A DNA stretch of 64,000 bases, from the NCBI RefSeq assembly GCF_028416595.1, contig NZ_JAMQKC010000001.1, forward strand, positions 62,001 through 126,000, in the 5' to 3' direction. The notes below the pieces were generated by a model. It saw nothing but the letters and a program-made list of their open reading frames with translations, searched no databases and had not been told where the DNA came from. This DNA comes from Aquibacillus salsiterrae. GTDB lineage: Bacteria; Bacillota; Bacilli; Bacillales; Amphibacillaceae. Shown here piece by piece: positions 63,976-64,000 of this stretch (the first letter of the stretch is position 1; every line of letters begins with the position of its first letter). The position numbers and the translations under genes were made by a program.

Positions 63976-64000
63976 CTCTCGACAAAAGAAGTGGATATTC

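Overview
The window reads as chromosome from a low-GC, endospore-forming Bacillaceae bacterium. I cannot fix the genus; gene order and protein identities are close to Bacillus subtilis but with several local differences. It carries SpoIIAA/AB/SigF, SpoIVA, SpoVA, SleB/YpeB, CotJ, DacB/SpmAB, TRAP (MtrB), a menaquinol bc complex with a covalent-heme b subunit, and a bacillithiol reductase. Almost every gene lies on the minus strand and the order follows the B. subtilis mgsA-to-sigF arm, so the window is mostly vertically inherited core genome with small accessory interruptions. The exceptions on the plus strand are ypjC, the cotJABC operon and fer. No tRNA, rRNA, CRISPR, transposase or prophage genes are visible.

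Layout from left to right: partial mgsA, dapB, ypjD, then divergent ypjC (1-2.5 kb); yugP, ypjB, ypjA and the qcrABC operon with ypiF/ypiB/ypiA (2.6-10 kb); an unrecognised amidohydrolase-like ORF and the aromatic supra-operon aroA-tyrA-hisC-aroH-aroB-aroC with ndk (10-18 kb); menaquinone side-chain genes hepT-menG-hepS, then mtrB and hbs (18-22 kb); spoIVA, yphF, yphE, spoVIF, gpsA, der, the YIEGIA pair, yphA, ypfD, plsC, cmk, ypfB, motI (22-33.6 kb); ypeB, sleB, prsW, ypdA, gudB, ypbH, ypbG (33.7-41 kb); cotJABC, ypbE, ypbD, recS, ypbB, fer (41-47 kb); rsiX, sigX, resE, resD, rluB (47-52.7 kb); spmB, spmA, dacB, scpB, scpA, ribT, ppiB, lysA (52.7-59 kb); and spoVAF, spoVAEA, spoVAB, spoVAA, sigF, spoIIAB, spoIIAA (59-64 kb).

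How the genes work together: dapB and lysA flank the diaminopimelate/lysine pathway. aroA/B/C/H, tyrA and hisC make chorismate, prephenate and aromatic or histidine products. hepS/hepT/menG complete menaquinone, which feeds qcrABC; resDE is the usual regulator of such respiratory genes. sigF with its regulators, spoIVA, dacB/spmAB, spoVA and sleB/ypeB span sporulation from forespore commitment to germination. Several B. subtilis neighbours are missing at their usual slots: trpEDCFBA, cheR, folE/mtrA, seven cotJ-unrelated loci such as resABC and ribDEAH, and spoVAC/AD/AEB.

The main unexplained signal is a dispersed, strongly base-paired intergenic repeat (about 20 full, partial or decayed copies, here called family A). 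It occurs in two stem subtypes that share an apical hairpin, with tandem copies and a graded series of internal deletions. A second small repeat (family B) flanks the cotJ operon. Two regulatory structures also stand out: a 15-bp stem that encloses the spoIIAA start codon with the ribosome-binding site in its loop, just below a sigma-H-like promoter; and a perfect 11-bp inverted repeat that makes the sigma-G-like spoVA promoter symmetric on both strands.
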